Positions 12,608 through 25,088 of a DNA stretch of 64,000 nt are shown in pieces. The translations under genes and the position numbers were made by a program. The stretch covers positions 2,480,001 to 2,544,000 of the forward strand of contig JAUDYN010000003.1 of assembly GCA_030407005.1 (NCBI GenBank), written 5' to 3'. The notes under the pieces were generated by a model. The model had not been told where the DNA came from. It did no database searches and saw only the letters and a program-made list of their open reading frames with translations. The first letter of the stretch is position 1, and the number at the start of each line of letters is the position of its first letter. This DNA comes from Desarmillaria ectypa (taxonomy: Eukaryota > Basidiomycota > Agaricomycetes > Agaricales > Physalacriaceae).

Positions 12608-13652
12608 TTATTTCATGAGTTCTTTCTCTTTGTTCAACTTCTCTTCCGATTCTTGAACCGCCAAAGAGAGCTGGCAAAGATGAATGCCTTTCAGAAGGAT
12701 AATGCACAACTCACATTTATAACACCGGTGTTGACAGCCCGGATCATGGAGAGCTCGGCTGATTTGGATGCGCCGTACGTTGTGTGTCGAATTTCAGCAG
12801 GCATCCAAGGTGGGGGTTCCTGATAGGAGAATTAGGCTACCACGAGATGCAAGTATGTAAAAGTAAACAGACGTACGCCACTGGTTATGGTCGAGGGGAC
12901 TTTGTCGTCCTTGAGTTCCATGACAATAGCGAACGAAACGTTATCTGCAAGATAATCTGTTTGTGTAAATATAGACCATAGAAAATATGTTCTGACCACC
13001 CAAGCCCAATTGCCCAAGCTGCGATTCCACCATGTTAAGCTTGACCAAGAAAGACCTAAAATATTGTCCAAGGATTCCGGTCGTCATAGCATTTTCAATA
13101 CTGCTTCATTAAAGAACTGTTGATTGGAACCTCCGTAGGTGGCGTTACCTTGTGTCCTTATTAAAACCCTCAACTTGAACCATATTTTCAACAGCAAAGA
13201 TGAACCTCTCGAGGGGTTGTTGCTCCTTGTCCTTGATAACCACAACCACTTTATCTACATTCCCCTAAACCCAATGAGTACGATAGAGCCATACCAGATG
13301 TTGGGACATACGCGACTCAGTTCGTCGCTCACAGCTTTGACAGCGCCAGATATGTATTCATTGAGAGCTGGATGGCGAGATTGAAAGACCGGCGTGTCAT
13401 ATTTCTTGCGACGAATGAACAGATCCGCCGGATATATCTGGCGTACGTATAGAATGGTGTGTATGGCCACCTCAACTGTCAAGTTGAATCGTCAGAAGCG
13501 CATTCAATTTGTGTTCCCTACCCTCGCACGTACTGAAATCAGCGATTCCTTGCACCGTCTCTGATTCCTGTTCAGTGAAAGTATAAATTTACAAGACAGC
13601 TGGGTGCGCACGATTGAATGTTAAAGGGAAATTGGCGGTCATGTTCGAGGTA
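12608..13652 (-). CDS. REV7: HORMA-domain protein REV7/MAD2B, DNA polymerase zeta subunit
   Basis: REV7 bridges REV3 and REV1 in translesion synthesis and acts in shieldin-like end protection in other eukaryotes. The minus-strand exons join as MTANFPLTFN + QTVQGIADF + IEVAIHTILYVRQIYPADLF, followed by RRKKYDTPVFQSRHPALNEY, the most conserved REV7 segment. Later exons give KDKEQQPLERFIFAVENMVQ and FLVKLNMVESQLGQLGLG. Then come FAIVMELKDDKVPSTITSG, PPPWMPAEIRHTTYGASK and a last exon ending EKLNKEKELMK. Total is about 240 residues, somewhat longer than human MAD2L2 (about 210) but normal for fungi. The first exon is inferred from frame and splice sites, and the start is less certain than the rest. 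Confidence 0.9.
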
Positions 13653-13845
13653 AGGTAAAGTTTTGAGTTCAATTCAATTACACAGCCACCAGCATGGTCG
13701 CGACGCGATATTCAAACTCCGCAGACGCGCTCCTCCCTACGACTTCTTCTTGATACTCTACCTCTCTTGTAGCAGTGGCTCTGCTCGGTTCCCTGGTGGC
13801 AACATAACTCTAACGAGGGACCAATTTAACCTGCCTTACGTGAAA
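13653..13845. promoter_or_regulatory. Divergent promoter between REV7 and an unrecognised gene
   Basis: 193 bp lie between the two proposed start codons. The right half contains CTCTCTTGTAG-type pyrimidine tracts, which could also belong to a 5'-UTR intron of the plus-strand gene. Confidence 0.4.
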
Positions 13846-15358
13846 ATGTCGAGCTCGAATGCAGCAGCGAGGCGTGTCAGCGAGGCGGAGATGAACATCA
13901 GTCAAGCTGGGCTAGTGGACAGCTGTTTTGAAGAAGACCAATATGACGCTGGAATTTCAGTTCTTGACCAGCTTCGTTCTCCGCGACGCAGACCGAAAGC
14001 GTGAGTTACGTGCTCTTCATGTAGTATTCTTTCAGCTGATCAAGAACCACAAGTTCACATATCCGACAGCTTCTGTACATGGCGCTGCACCCACCCTCAT
14101 TTCAGATAAATGAGGTCGACGTCACTGCATCCCCTTCAAAAATTAAACAGGGTCTGACTTTTCGCCTCACGACTACAGCGATCCGATCCGCACAGCGACT
14201 TCTCTTGTCTTTTGCCTTCACCAATACGCCAAAAGGCCTGTTTCGCACCATACCAGGATACGACGAAGAAGTTCCTTCCACGGAAGGCGATGACGATTCC
14301 GTTGTTGCTCGGGATTCCCAGTGCATCACTCGAAGCAAAAATTGCTGGAGTTTGTTAAAACCGGGGTTCATTAAATGTTCCACATCAGCTCCTCAATCCA
14401 GCGGCTCAAAACGCTGTATTTCCAATTATGATGATGATGATTCGGTGGTGGGCGAGAATGCGTGGCCCACGCTAGAGTGGTTTATCACGATTTTTGAAAA
14501 GGACGAGTCAATGGCTGAAGTTGGCCAGCGTGCGTTTCTAAACAAAACACAGCTGCATTCAATCTAATGCAAATTATCTTAGCTTCCTACTCGGAACTCC
14601 TACTGTCCCAAATACCTCCTACAAGAGATGGGAAAGGACCCCGCTGGGAATTGAGCGCTCCGCTTGACGTTGTATTTTGTTGCCTGCAGCAAAGAAACGA
14701 AAACCATCGCAAACTAGGAACGCGACTGATGACATTGGTGCGCTTACCTGATGTATTTTTGACCTACAACTCAGCCTGTTTCCAGCTCATCAATCTCTCC
14801 CTCACAATACATCTCGATTACTCTATTTTCGTCTCTTCCGTTTTCTCTAGATTATCCACTACATCAACGGATTTGTTTGTATATTTGATGCTCAGTCTCG
14901 CTCTGTCTTCATCTGTGCTCCGATTCAAGGTCTCTCTGTGCCAACATTTCCTTCGTAACCACGAAGGACATGTCGGTGATTTACCTGCGCGACCTAAACC
15001 TCAGGCGCGCGCCCCTCCAAGGACTCGGGGGACCAACGCCGCCACCCTCCCTATCGCTGAAAGGCCCGCTGCAGCGGCCACAGTTCAACTAGTTGCCAGG
15101 AAAATCGCCTTGCCCTCGGCCAAAGAAATTGTTCGCCTAGCGGGTTTAACAGCGACTTCTTCGTCCGTGTCTATCCCTCAGATTCAGTTCGAGCTTATAC
15201 AAGCATACATTTTGTTGCAGCGTCAATGCGCTGAAGAAGAACGGGACCAGGATTGGCTGGCTGGAGTTTACAGGGACAAATTAAAGGGTACATTCGGAGG
15301 CGCATGCGAAGAACGCCGTCAGTTCGGACAAGTCCTGCAAATTCTCGTTGACGCATAG
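13846..15358 (+). CDS. Unrecognised protein, divergent from REV7
   Basis: The start at 13846 (MSSSNAAARRVSEAEMNIS) begins an exon that joins, with an intron at 14001-14044, to ATTSSHIRQLLYMALHPPSF. This continues to 14529 and, after an intron at 14530-14582, to an exon starting PSYSELLLSQIPP and running to TAG at 15356-15358. The last exon contains at least one further possible 48-nt in-frame intron at 14738-14785. The protein (roughly 430-500 residues) has an acidic middle with two DDDS motifs, a segment WPTLEWFITIFEKDE, a Pro/Ala-rich linker and a helical C-terminus (LLQRQCAEEERDQDWLAGVY). I recognise no family. The position next to REV7 and DNA ligase I is not evidence of function. Confidence 0.6.
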
Positions 15359-15494
15359 CCTAACTTAGTCTGTATTTGTAAAGTATTTCGATCTCACATA
15401 ATGCATAATGCTTCACGTAATTGCCTTTTTTCTATAATACTGCTCTCACAAACATATAGTCATTCCATGATTAAATATAATCCCGAGTAAGCAA

Positions 15495-18400
15495 CTACCC
15501 CTCCTCCTCTTCAGCCTCCGAGTCACTAACATCGACATCAACCAAGTCGCCTTCATCATTGCCCCCTTTCCTTCCTGATTTTCCTTGTTGACTTGCATAC
15601 ATGTCGGCAAGGAATTGTGGTGTGCTCGCTTGTGATACTCCTTTGTCTTTTCTGACCCTGATGAAGCGAGGGAACCGGAGACTAAGGCCTTTCGTACTAG
15701 AGACCAATCCTTTTGCTGCAACAGAAACTGGGCTGACGGTAATGCTAGACAACAATTTGACTTGTAGCTGATGCGTCTGAGAAAGAGAAACAAACTCACT
15801 TTGCCCCTCGTATCTCCCATACTTCTTGTGGCTTAAAGTAAACATCCGGTCGAAAGCCTATAAATGCTGCTTCAACCCAGCCAAGAATGTTGCAAAGACA
15901 GACTTACCGCCTAGCTCGCAATCCCAACGGGGCTTTTGTGAACAGACGTCTGAATCTTCCCTCAAAGCGTACCGTTCAGTGATATCCTTTGTTCTCCTTT
16001 GATTAATCTGAAAGGTCCAGACAACGGACGAACATACTGTGTAGAATATGTCCGTGAATCCTAAAAGCCGATGAGCGTGGCTCAACCGCGCTGTTGTTTA
16101 ACGTACCTGACATACACTTGCAGACCGCGACAATGCATCCCGAATTTGGGTTCCACATACCAAGAAGAATAGGACTCCAGAACTTCGCTTTTCGACCATT
16201 ACCATTCCAAGCACCAATTGGAATGAGGTCCAACGAGTCAGAGATCCCACCTTCCATAACATAATCCTTCTTCAATTTCATCCACGCATAAGTGCGCTTA
16301 TCTGCATTGTATGTCGCAAAGAGAGACTTTCTATTAGAGCTGGTTTCCTTATCCAAGTTATGTTCGGATATTTCTGTGTCTAATAACTGTGGAGGCGTAT
16401 GAGATGATGCTCGAAAGATATTCGAAGATATGGGCGACAGACTTTAACCATCAAGCCCTCGCTACGACTATCTATAGCTTTCGCCCAGAAGGCTTCAACA
16501 GCTGGACGTCCATCGACGCTATCGCATCGATCGACGTGATCGAAACGAGCCACGTCCTTGGATCCTGTGTTCAGAGGAGGAAATCGCGTTTGCAGGAGTG
16601 CACGTCGTTGACGGAAGTCTGTTTCAAGTAACTTCTAGAAATACAACAACAATGATTCCGAAAATCCGGTTATAAGACGGGAGATACATATACACACCTT
16701 CCCATCTAGATACATCAAATCGAATCCAAAAATGCATACTGGAACTTGAACGTCAGCCAAATTGACGTCTTTACGCGCACGAGTTGATAATTCCTGAAAA
16801 GTCCGTAGGCTTCCGTCACTGGGATTAATGGCGACTATCTCTGAGTCCATGATAAAATTCTGTGCCTTTGAAGACAGTATCATGTGCTCGACAAGAGCAA
16901 CAACATCAGGATACTGAAAAAATGATCTCTTATTAGAGATATTTTATGGGCACTCTGCCAACTTACTTTACTTGTCATTTCTTCCAGATGACGGGAAAAT
17001 ATTCTGACCTTTACGAAGTCATCCGCGGCTTTCCAAGCATGTATCTGTGCCCTTTGCCCGTCGTACTTAAATTCCGCCGTGAAAGGGAGGTCGCCTAGAC
17101 GCTCGTAGATCTCATCCAAAGATCGTATGGGAGTACCAAGGGTGGGATACAAAGGAATACCTGACACTATGATCAGGTCGTGTCAAGAAAAGGGCCGATA
17201 GTTCTTACCGACAGTCAGAGGCACTTTCTCAGCAAGGCCATCGAGCCCAACTTCGAAGAGTCCCGTTATTATATGATCATAGTTGGGATGCTGGCAGAAG
17301 ACCTGGCGAACCACTGTCTCAGCATTTTTGAACTTCGTATACAGAATGTCCCGTGACGGATTGGATTTGTCCTCCACGACAGAACATGCGCCGTCCAGTA
17401 GGGCCTTTGTGGCATACCAGGTAGAATGCTCTGGGCTTGTGAACTTCAACTGGGAATCGAGTGGAGTCAACACGATGGCTCTTGCAAGAGCCGTTAGAAT
17501 TGATGTCCTCACTGCCCCAACGCGAAGATTTTGGCACAAAGTGCGGACCAGGAAGCGCGTTTCCTCTCCCTTCGCCGACACCAAGAGCTTCTCCGCAATG
17601 CTTTGCCTCTGTTTGGAGGCTCCTTTACCTTTACTCTTTGAGATTTTCAAGAGGGCCGAGTAGACAGATGGGACGAGCAATGGAGAATGGGATAACAATG
17701 TTCGCGTGTTCGACCTCGCCTCGACCGCGACATCACCTGGGTCACCAGTCTTATTGTATAACTTTCTAAGGGCAGAAGATGATAGACCAGATACATGTTG
17801 AATTGCCTGGGAGATGGCAGATGGCCCTAAACCTAGCTCAGTCTGGATGTATGGGGGAGACAAAGTGTTGGAGAGCAGATAAACGGCCGGAAGTAGCGAT
17901 GTAGGATCGTGCATAAGAATGGTGCGAAATGCATTTGTTAGCGCATTGATAATGGAAATGCGCGAGCGAGTTCCAGACACTTCGGAAAGTGTGTGGGAGA
18001 GAAATGCGTAAGGTACAGAGGAAGTTTTGGTTGTTCCGATATCATTCGGTGGGAACAATAACGACGGGTCCGGTTTGAATAGCGACACATCCCGCGATAG
18101 CGTTTCATAGGGTGGACACCTAAAATCATCTTCATCCCTGCTCAAAGCCATCACCAAGACCGAGGGCTTTTCAACGGGCAAGGAATCATGTATAGGGCCT
18201 AAGTCGCCAAGTTCCTCCACATTCGAAACAGAACGCACGGGGTCTAAATCCCATAAATCAACATCAACAATCTCTCTAATAGTAGAGGACGTCGTCAATT
18301 GGATCGAGGACGGTTTATTGCTCTTGGGTATGGAACTCTGCGAGCCTCGCTTTGCGGACGGACTACTTGCAGGAGACTTCGACAGATTCAAGGTTGATTT

Positions 18401-18496
18401 TTTGGGGGAGGAGAAAAAAGAGTCAATCTGGGCCTGATATGTGACTTTTCTACGTTTAGTATCAGGAGGTGCAAGTGATGCACGACGCTTGGACAT
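15495..18496 (-). CDS. CDC9: ATP-dependent DNA ligase I
   Basis: This enzyme seals nicks between Okazaki fragments and in excision repair. It reads from Met 18496 (MSKRRASLAPPDTKRRKV) to TAG at 15495. A PCNA-interacting peptide is visible within the first 35 residues (QAQIDSFF, fitting Qxx[I/L]xxFF), after a basic putative nuclear signal. The DNA-binding domain includes SKGKGASKQRQSIAEKLLVS, FLVRTLCQNLRVGAVRTS and ALARAIVL. Nucleotidyl-transfer motif I is EFKYDGQRAQIH with catalytic Lys. Motif IIIa/IV-type segments are VCIFGFDLMYLDG and SEGLMVK, motif V includes WMKLKKDYV, and motif VI is LRFPRFIRVRKDK. The C-terminus is acidic (SDSEAEEEEG). About eight short introns occur in the 3' half. The length, near 840 residues, is usual for fungal ligase I. 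Confidence 0.96.
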
Positions 18497-18890
18497 TACG
18501 AGTTGTTGGTGGTTGTGATTCGGATTCGGTCGAGATTGCCATTGCCATTGACGTCACGAACGCCCTCGGATTGTCCGGCCCGTAACTGAGCCAATGTGGC
18601 GGAGTATGACTCCTAAAGTTCCTACTTTTCCCTATGCTTATCGTTATTTACAATGAGCTACCGAGGTGGATTAGTTTACGCTTATTTACCTGAACTGTAT
18701 CAGCAGAGGTGGCCAATTAATCTAGTTTTCTAGTTCTCAGTGTGCTTGGATACCTTTCCACTTATATTACGTCTCGGGTTCAGCATGGATAATGTCGGCT
18801 GCATATCGACTCTGCTAAGGAGATAACATTGTACCAGAATTCATGTGGTAGTCGCTTAGTTAAAACGTACTCTCAATAGAAATTTCTAGT
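18497..18890. other. Intergenic, no gene seen
   Basis: This is the 5' flank of the ligase gene and 3' flank of the transporter. It is AT-richer than the neighbouring exons. No open frame or repeat was found worth reporting. Confidence 0.5.
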
Positions 18891-20979
18891 CTATAATGGA
18901 GCAGCTAATGCTCGTCTTCGTTTGATACGTCGAGGTGGACCAATGTGGATAATCAAGTAAACGAGAGGAATTGTCAACATACAGATTCCCCCTAGCAGAA
19001 CATAGGTCCACCCAGCACCAAGCGCTCGGAGAAGGAGATCCATCGTCGAAACTAGCGCAGCTCCAGCGATACAGCGGATGAAATTGTTCTGAATGAAATG
19101 ATTTTTATTATTTTTATTCAGTGCGGATAATCCATGAGCGTATTTTCACTTACACATGCAGTGACAGATGAACTTTGTGAAGGCATCAGATCTACAAGGA
19201 GTGTTTGCGTCGAAGTCATGATTCCCATTGTTGTGAAGCCGACTTCGAAAATATATTACTATTTGTCAAGAAAAGGTAGAAATAGATGGCATTCTCACTG
19301 GCTGCTTGCAGCAGGAGCGGCCCTGCGAGATTCACTCGCTCTTGGACGCTCCAGCCATATCCGGCACAACATGCCACAAAGATAAGCATACTGAAAGGAA
19401 CCAGTCTAAGTCGAGCCTTGATATTTCCGTGAGTAATTCGGTTGAGCATAGAAAAGGGATCTACCTTTTCAATAGGAAAGTTGTCGTCAATTCCCGTCTC
19501 ACTTTTCTCCATATTACCTGGACCTTGAACGTTCTGAACGGCTATCACTGACCTTTGCAACCTTCCGTATTCTTGATCTAACACGTGCCCTAGTACAGAC
19601 GTTCCAAAAAGCATACCTCCTCCAATAGCCAAGTAGCAAAGCCCAATTTGGGTTTGATTTAAGGAAGGATACGCCTCACTAAAAAGCGTCGATATCGACG
19701 CAGTTACTCCATAATACAAAGAATTGATGACCGCATTGATGCTTAAAACCATGACGATATCTGGGTTATTCAAAATCCGAAGGGGATTACGAAAAGGCTT
19801 TGGCGGTGGCCTTACGAAGGAGGGATCAGAAGTCGTTTTCCCAACGACCGGTATTAAGGGCCGATAAAGTTTAGAAGGGATCACACTTCCGTCTCCTACA
19901 AGAGACCGTAATGTTTCGGGGAGGAATCTACATGAACGTGGTCAGAAATGAAGCACATTGTGTTATGCGGTGACGCACAGAACAATGACAACAAAGCATG
20001 CGGCGGAGGAGATGCACAGGAACCAGAATATAGACCTGAAATGATGGGTAAGCTCCTTATGTTATGGTTATCTGAGAACTATTTACCTCCAGCCCAAGCC
20101 ATTTGACAGAGCTCCACCTATGACTGGCCCGATGCATGGACCAAGCTAAACACAATCAGGTCAAACCGCCAATATGAGCACAGGGCTTACCATGGGTCCG
20201 AGATTATACAAGCCATAGAAACCCCCACGTTCTGCAGGAGCTGCGATGTCTCCGATGACGCCCGCACCTTTGTTTACCATTACACGCGACAAGGCGAAAA
20301 ACATAAATGGGTTTACCTAAGGCAATGGTACTGGCGGACCCAGCAGCTTGCGCGCACCGAAGCACAACGAGGAGCCAGTAAACAGAAGTGGGTACAAGGG
20401 CAAGGCCGATGCAAGATAGCGACAACATTAGTAGGCACGCCGCAAACATTGGTCGTCTTCCAACTTGATCAGCCATAGTTCCAAAAAGCATAGGAGCTAA
20501 GAATTCCGGACCCTCGGTTATGGATGTGCTAGATTGCAACGACATGTAACATAAAACTCACACAATCCCTGGAAGACCATGTACACTGTAACCTAGGACC
20601 ATATGCGATTCAGAGAAACACCGGAGCGACCGGAAGGAACTAACCGTTATATTTATGAGCTCCGTTGACTTGTTGAAATCCACAGTCAAAACTGGAATGG
20701 CTGGAAGATAGATATTGGCAGTTAACGGACTACAGCAACGATATGGCAGAACGAAAGTTATTGATGCGCCAGAGTCTCAAGTGAATATGCTCACCTGAAT
20801 AATCCGGCAAATGCGATCAGTGCCACGATGAACCATTTCTCTTTCGTGGAAGACAAGCTGTACGGTTTCTCTATCTCTTGCAGTGCTCCTAGGGAGATCA
20901 CCCGGTTTTCAAGCACTGATCGAGGCGTTCCAGTTGTCGCGGGATTGGTGCTTTCCATAGTTCTAGGGTCATTCTGCAT
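18891..20979 (-). CDS. MFS drug:H+ antiporter-like transporter (DHA1 type)
   Basis: A plasma-membrane or vacuolar major facilitator transporter. The minus-strand start is Met 20979 (a second Met lies seven residues on). A hydrophilic N-terminus leads to FIVALIAFAGLF. A later exon carries MFGTMADQVGRRPMFAACLL, an MFS signature A (GxxxDxxGRR) between helices 2 and 3. The antiporter motif C region is LYNLGPMLGPCIGPVIGGAL. A long central loop (PLIPVVGKTTSDPSFVRPPP) precedes helices 7-12, including YYGVTASISTLFSEAYPSL. The C-terminus is IKRRRALAAPL, with TAG at 18891-18893. The architecture matches fungal Qdr/Flr-like DHA1 proteins. No biosynthetic genes lie beside it, so the substrate is unknown. 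Several introns split the N-terminal half. Confidence 0.85.
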
Positions 20980-21339
20980 GCCGACTGGTTGTATCGTGGT
21001 GTAAGGAAGAAGGGGTGAATGACTAAGCTCCAGGGACCTTTAAGTTCATAACACTGTCGGCTGGGGTAGACACTCACCTAGACGGCCGAAAACCACAGGG
21101 CCGCCGAACGGCGAATCGGAAAAGATGGTCCGAGTTTCACGCTAGCGCATGTATAGAGATTGCGACGATGTGAGTTTGATGCTGGATAATGGCGGCTTTA
21201 GCTGGCCTCTCTTTCGATTTCATGAGGCTTGTCCATCATGTCCATGGAAATGCCAAGGCACAAATTGAAATAATATTTCAGTTCTGAAAATACAACACGA
21301 TCATTTCAAATTGTCCAGAAACCAATAATAGATCTTGCG
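20980..21339. other. Intergenic between transporter start and next gene's stop
   Basis: It contains the transporter's 5' flank. A short complementary pair (GGCCGCCGAACGG-like and GGCCGAAAACCAC-like) occurs around 21080-21110, but I see no clear regulatory element and no gene. Confidence 0.4.
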
Positions 21340-22514
21340 TCATCGAAGATAGCCAGGCAAGACGTCATGGACGGATCGTGGAGGTTCATAGTGCGCTGTG
21401 ACCAGCTTCTCAAAGGAAGCGAAATTCGAAGAATCTTCTGACATATTTTGGACGACGTTGTCGAATTTGAGCTGTTCAATCTGGATGAGAGCTAGGGTCA
21501 GCTCTCTGAATGTGGTTGAACACCAGTGCTTCACCTGCGCGCGAGTGACTGTGAATATATTGATGGGTAATTTCTCCAGGAAGAATCCTTGAATTTTTCC
21601 AACGAAGAAAGGGAGGGAAACTATAGGACGATATCGGCCATTATACTTGAGGACGAGGCTCATTAGTTCTCGGTAAGTGAAAACTGAGATGGACAGTTTG
21701 TGTAGGAAAATTATGACTGATAGTAACTTACTCACCATCGGGTCCTCCCGCCTCCATTATTTTACCAGACACTTTACTTTTCGCTTCAGCGTCGGCCGTT
21801 GCAATGATCTCGACAGCGCGCGCCAAGTCTTCGACATAAACAGGCTGAAACTTGCTACTGCCTCCACCAAAAACGGGCAAAAACGGAAGGAACTGAGATA
21901 GACGCGAGAATCGCTGTTGCAGACAGGTTAGAAACAACGACATCTTTCTGTCAGAAAGACATACATTGAAAAAATCATCCTCTGGACCGAATACGAGACT
22001 TGGCCGGATGACAGTTACGCTTGGGCAATGCTCCAAGACAGAAATCTCGCCGAGTCCTTTGGTCCTCGTGTATGGAATGCTGCTCGAAGGATCTGCTCCG
22101 ATGCTGCTAAAATGTATCAGCCTGGCTCCGACTGACCGAGCGGCTTTGGCAACGTTCGAAGCTCCCTTCCATTGTATGTCCTCAAAGTCTTTGGGAGTGC
22201 CATGCATAATACCAACGAGAGAGACAACTAGACTGGATCCTTCGAAAGCAGCTGCAAGCGAGGACGTATCTCGCACATCGACAGAGACAGGCTTGAGTAG
22301 CGTGCCGTACGGAGTAGATTCATTGAGCTGGTCGTAGGACTTTTGCGGGTGACGAGAACATAGCTGCACCCGAAAATTGTGCTTCTGATTCCTTGTCAAT
22401 GTTCGGGCAATCTGTTTACCTGGAAGAAATAAGGCGTATAATATCACGAATAACAATGCACATAGTTCACAAACCGATGAATCCAGCGCCGCAAACGACA
22501 ACTTTTTGAGCCAT
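21340..22514 (-). CDS. NDUFA9/COQ11-type atypical short-chain dehydrogenase-like protein
   Basis: Members of this family bind NAD(P)H and act as a complex I accessory subunit (NDUFA9) or in the coenzyme Q synthome (COQ11). The start at 22514 gives MAQKVVVCGAGFIGKQIAR, a dinucleotide-binding GxGFIG loop split by one intron. Further on are SLVVSLVGIMHGTPKDFEDI, ARLIHFSSIGADPSSSIPY, VTVIRPSLVFGPEDDFFNRF and FGGGSSKFQPVYVEDLARAV. These are family hallmarks; an atypical Tyr/Lys pair is visible at IPYTRTKGLGE. The C-terminal part gives PINIFTVTRAQ + IEQLKFDNVV and ends DVLPGYLR. There is no obvious mitochondrial presequence, and about 320 residues is shorter than human NDUFA9. That leaves COQ11-like and complex I assignments both open. 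Confidence 0.83.
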
Positions 22515-22775
22515 GATGCATGAGTGGAAGAGAAAGCATACGAGAATGTTGGCGTCACCAATACGTCAGAGTCGGCTTTTTCAATGATCGCCGCAATTTT
22601 AAGGTGTCCTGCATTCATTGCTAGAGGAAAGAAAACAGGCTTAGCGTGTACCAAAATCTCTACCTCCTCGTACTGCGTGCAATCCTTTAATTATAAGCTT
22701 CTATATCTCTACTACTTACGTGGAAGTGTGTAAGGCTATAGACGTAACGAGTTGATACAGATCCCGCGCAAGACA

Positions 22776-24834
22776 TCATGAATTGTCAAAACCATCTGCT
22801 TCACCGACGATTTGAATGCCATCTGCAACGACTGGTTTCCGACTTCGACTACGTTTCCTGACTGCTGGGGTTGTATGTACAGGCCTATCAAGAGCACTCT
22901 GCTTTTCGGCGACTGGTACGGGTGGCGTTGATGGCGTGGAGATTTCTGGCACCGCACCTGAGAAATCCTTCCCAGTCATACGCGAAAGTGTTCCCATATC
23001 TTGACAACGTTGAGCATGGGTAGGGATAATATGATACTGCTAACATACCAACTGGCTTGCTATGGTTTAAGCAATAATTGATCCGTGCATGATTCTTTTT
23101 GTCTTCAGTCTTGAACTTGTTCTTGCAAGACTTCCGGTCACGGCCAGGTAAAACATAGGCAATGAGTTCGTAGTTTTCTCCGTATTGCGAGAGAGCCTGA
23201 AAAAATGCATAAGACCAATGAATGCAGACGGATGAACTGAATTCACATCATAGAACAATTCCGTTTCCTCTGCACTCCACCGAGAGCCACGGAATCGCTT
23301 CCCATATGTGCCAGAGTTCGTGAATTTGGTCGTATCCGACTCTATGACGTGAGCGTAATTCTCAGTCGCGTCGTTTTCGTCGCGGTCAACAGTCAACGAT
23401 TCCTCATCGATAATGGTTTCCCCGTTTGGTCCAATTCGGACTTGAACATTGTAACGACTGGCGGTTAAACCTTGAGAGTAATCAAAACCATTACCCGTTT
23501 CGTCTAATACTGCCGACGATGACGCAACGGGGGCGGTAAGGGTCGAAGGAGGCTCTGCAGAGCCTTGCTTGTCGGCATTGACTTCCATCGAATCCCTCTC
23601 TTCATCACTTTCCGAGTGCCCATACTTCTTCCTCTCCATCAGAGCTTTCATCCTTGCCCGTCTTTCCCTATTCTGGGCTTTCCAAGCCGCATGATTGTCT
23701 TGGATTTCAGCCGCTTTGCTACTGACACGTCCCTGTCCTGTATCCCGACAAAGAACGGCCATGGTCACAACGGTTGGATCGATCTCTTCGCCAGGGTCAG
23801 CATCTGGGTTGAAGGAAGGTAAAGATGGCGACCGCTTTCTCCGCGCGCGAGGTTTGGTACTCGAGCTTCGTTTCCATCGTTTGGGAGTTGGAGTCCCAGG
23901 TTCATGTTCAGGTTCAAATGTAGTATCTCCCTTCTGCGACTTTTTCCGCTTTCGGGTCGGCTTCTGTTCTCCGCTCTCCTTCTGGGAGGCTTTCTTCGCA
24001 CGCCTTCCTCGCGTTTTTGTAGACACAATGCCATTTTGCTCATCTTTGTCTTGAGGCAGTCCTTGAGAGTCTGGCACAGCCGGCGTTTCAGAGGTTGTGT
24101 TTCGTCTGGCGGACTGTCGGGGTGGTTTTACCACAGTTCCGTCGTCCAAGGTCAGTGGCGGAACATTACCAGTACCAGAATTATGTAGAATGTGCTGAAA
24201 TGTTGTAAGCTGTTGGTCAAATGTACCAAATTCGGGAATGGGGACGACTTGAGCGACTGGAAAAGTGCCGGTCAAGGTAGGATCGATGTAGGTAGGCGGA
24301 TCTTGTGCTTGAAAAAACGATTCTGGTACAGGCTGGGAAGAAGGGAAGGTGCCAGACTGATTCACGGAAACGGGCCGACTGCGGACGACAGGTGGGGCTG
24401 CAAGAACAGGAGGAAGTTGTTGAAATTGGCCGAAGGAATTTAGGGGAGGAACTGAAGAGGATACGTGAGTCGCGGTAGAAGACACGGCTAAGACTGGAGG
24501 TGCCTGAGAGCTGCGGGACGATTGAGGGTAAGGCGCTGATGCAGAACCAAAGTCAAGTGAATCTTGGACTTCGTGGTTTACAGATGAGTGGTTGGACTGG
24601 GCTACTCCAGCCGACGGGGGTCGGGGTATTGATCCAAAGGACGTCTGTGTAGGGCCGTCTGGTTCTCTGATAACATTGCGGATATCCTTTCGACTCGAGG
24701 GTTCAACGGAAACTGTAGAGCGCGCTCTGGCCTTTATGGCGGGCCTGAATATTGCTCCCCCTTTTTCTACGACACGAGTTTGAATAAATGGTGTGGCAGA
24801 GAGCAGGATCGTACTCACGAACTCGGGTCGTCAT
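22776..24834 (-). CDS. BDP1: TFIIIB subunit B'' (BDP1)
   Basis: BDP1 joins BRF1 and TBP to recruit RNA polymerase III at tRNA, 5S and U6 genes. Coding most likely begins at ATG 24834, with a short exon MTTRV spliced to QKGGAIFRPAIKARARS; this recreates the family's typical N-terminus. A frame starting at 24818 is probably intronic. A long Ser/Pro/Gln-rich region follows, then Lys/Arg-rich blocks (TKTRGRRAKKASQKE). The conserved core has FTNSGTYGKRFRGSRWSAEE, a SANT domain with ELIAYVLPGRDRKSCKNKFK and EDKKNHARINYCLNHSKPV. The tail (KDFSGAVPEISTP) ends at 22776. Two introns interrupt the SANT region. It is divergent from the plus-strand gene at 25089. Confidence 0.92.
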
Positions 24835-25088
24835 CTCAAGAAACACCACCAAAAAGTCATTGGACTCAGAAGTGAAGGGAGTTTTGCTTTGTTGGGCCAC
24901 CTCCCTTTGAGGCTTTTGACACACAAAGACAAGCAACGCATTCATGAATCGACTTGTCTCTGTCATTGATCTGCCTGTTGGCAGCACACCGGGATGGGAA
25001 GTCAAAAAACACGATGGCGATGAAGATCTAAGGAGTGTATCGGAAAGGTGCTTCAAATATCTTTTATCCCGTTCAATTCCTGACTATG

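Noticed and set aside
18891..20979. MFS transporter as part of a secondary-metabolite cluster
   Set aside because: Neighbours are DNA ligase I, a dehydrogenase-like housekeeping gene and BDP1; no PKS, NRPS, terpene cyclase or P450 is nearby.
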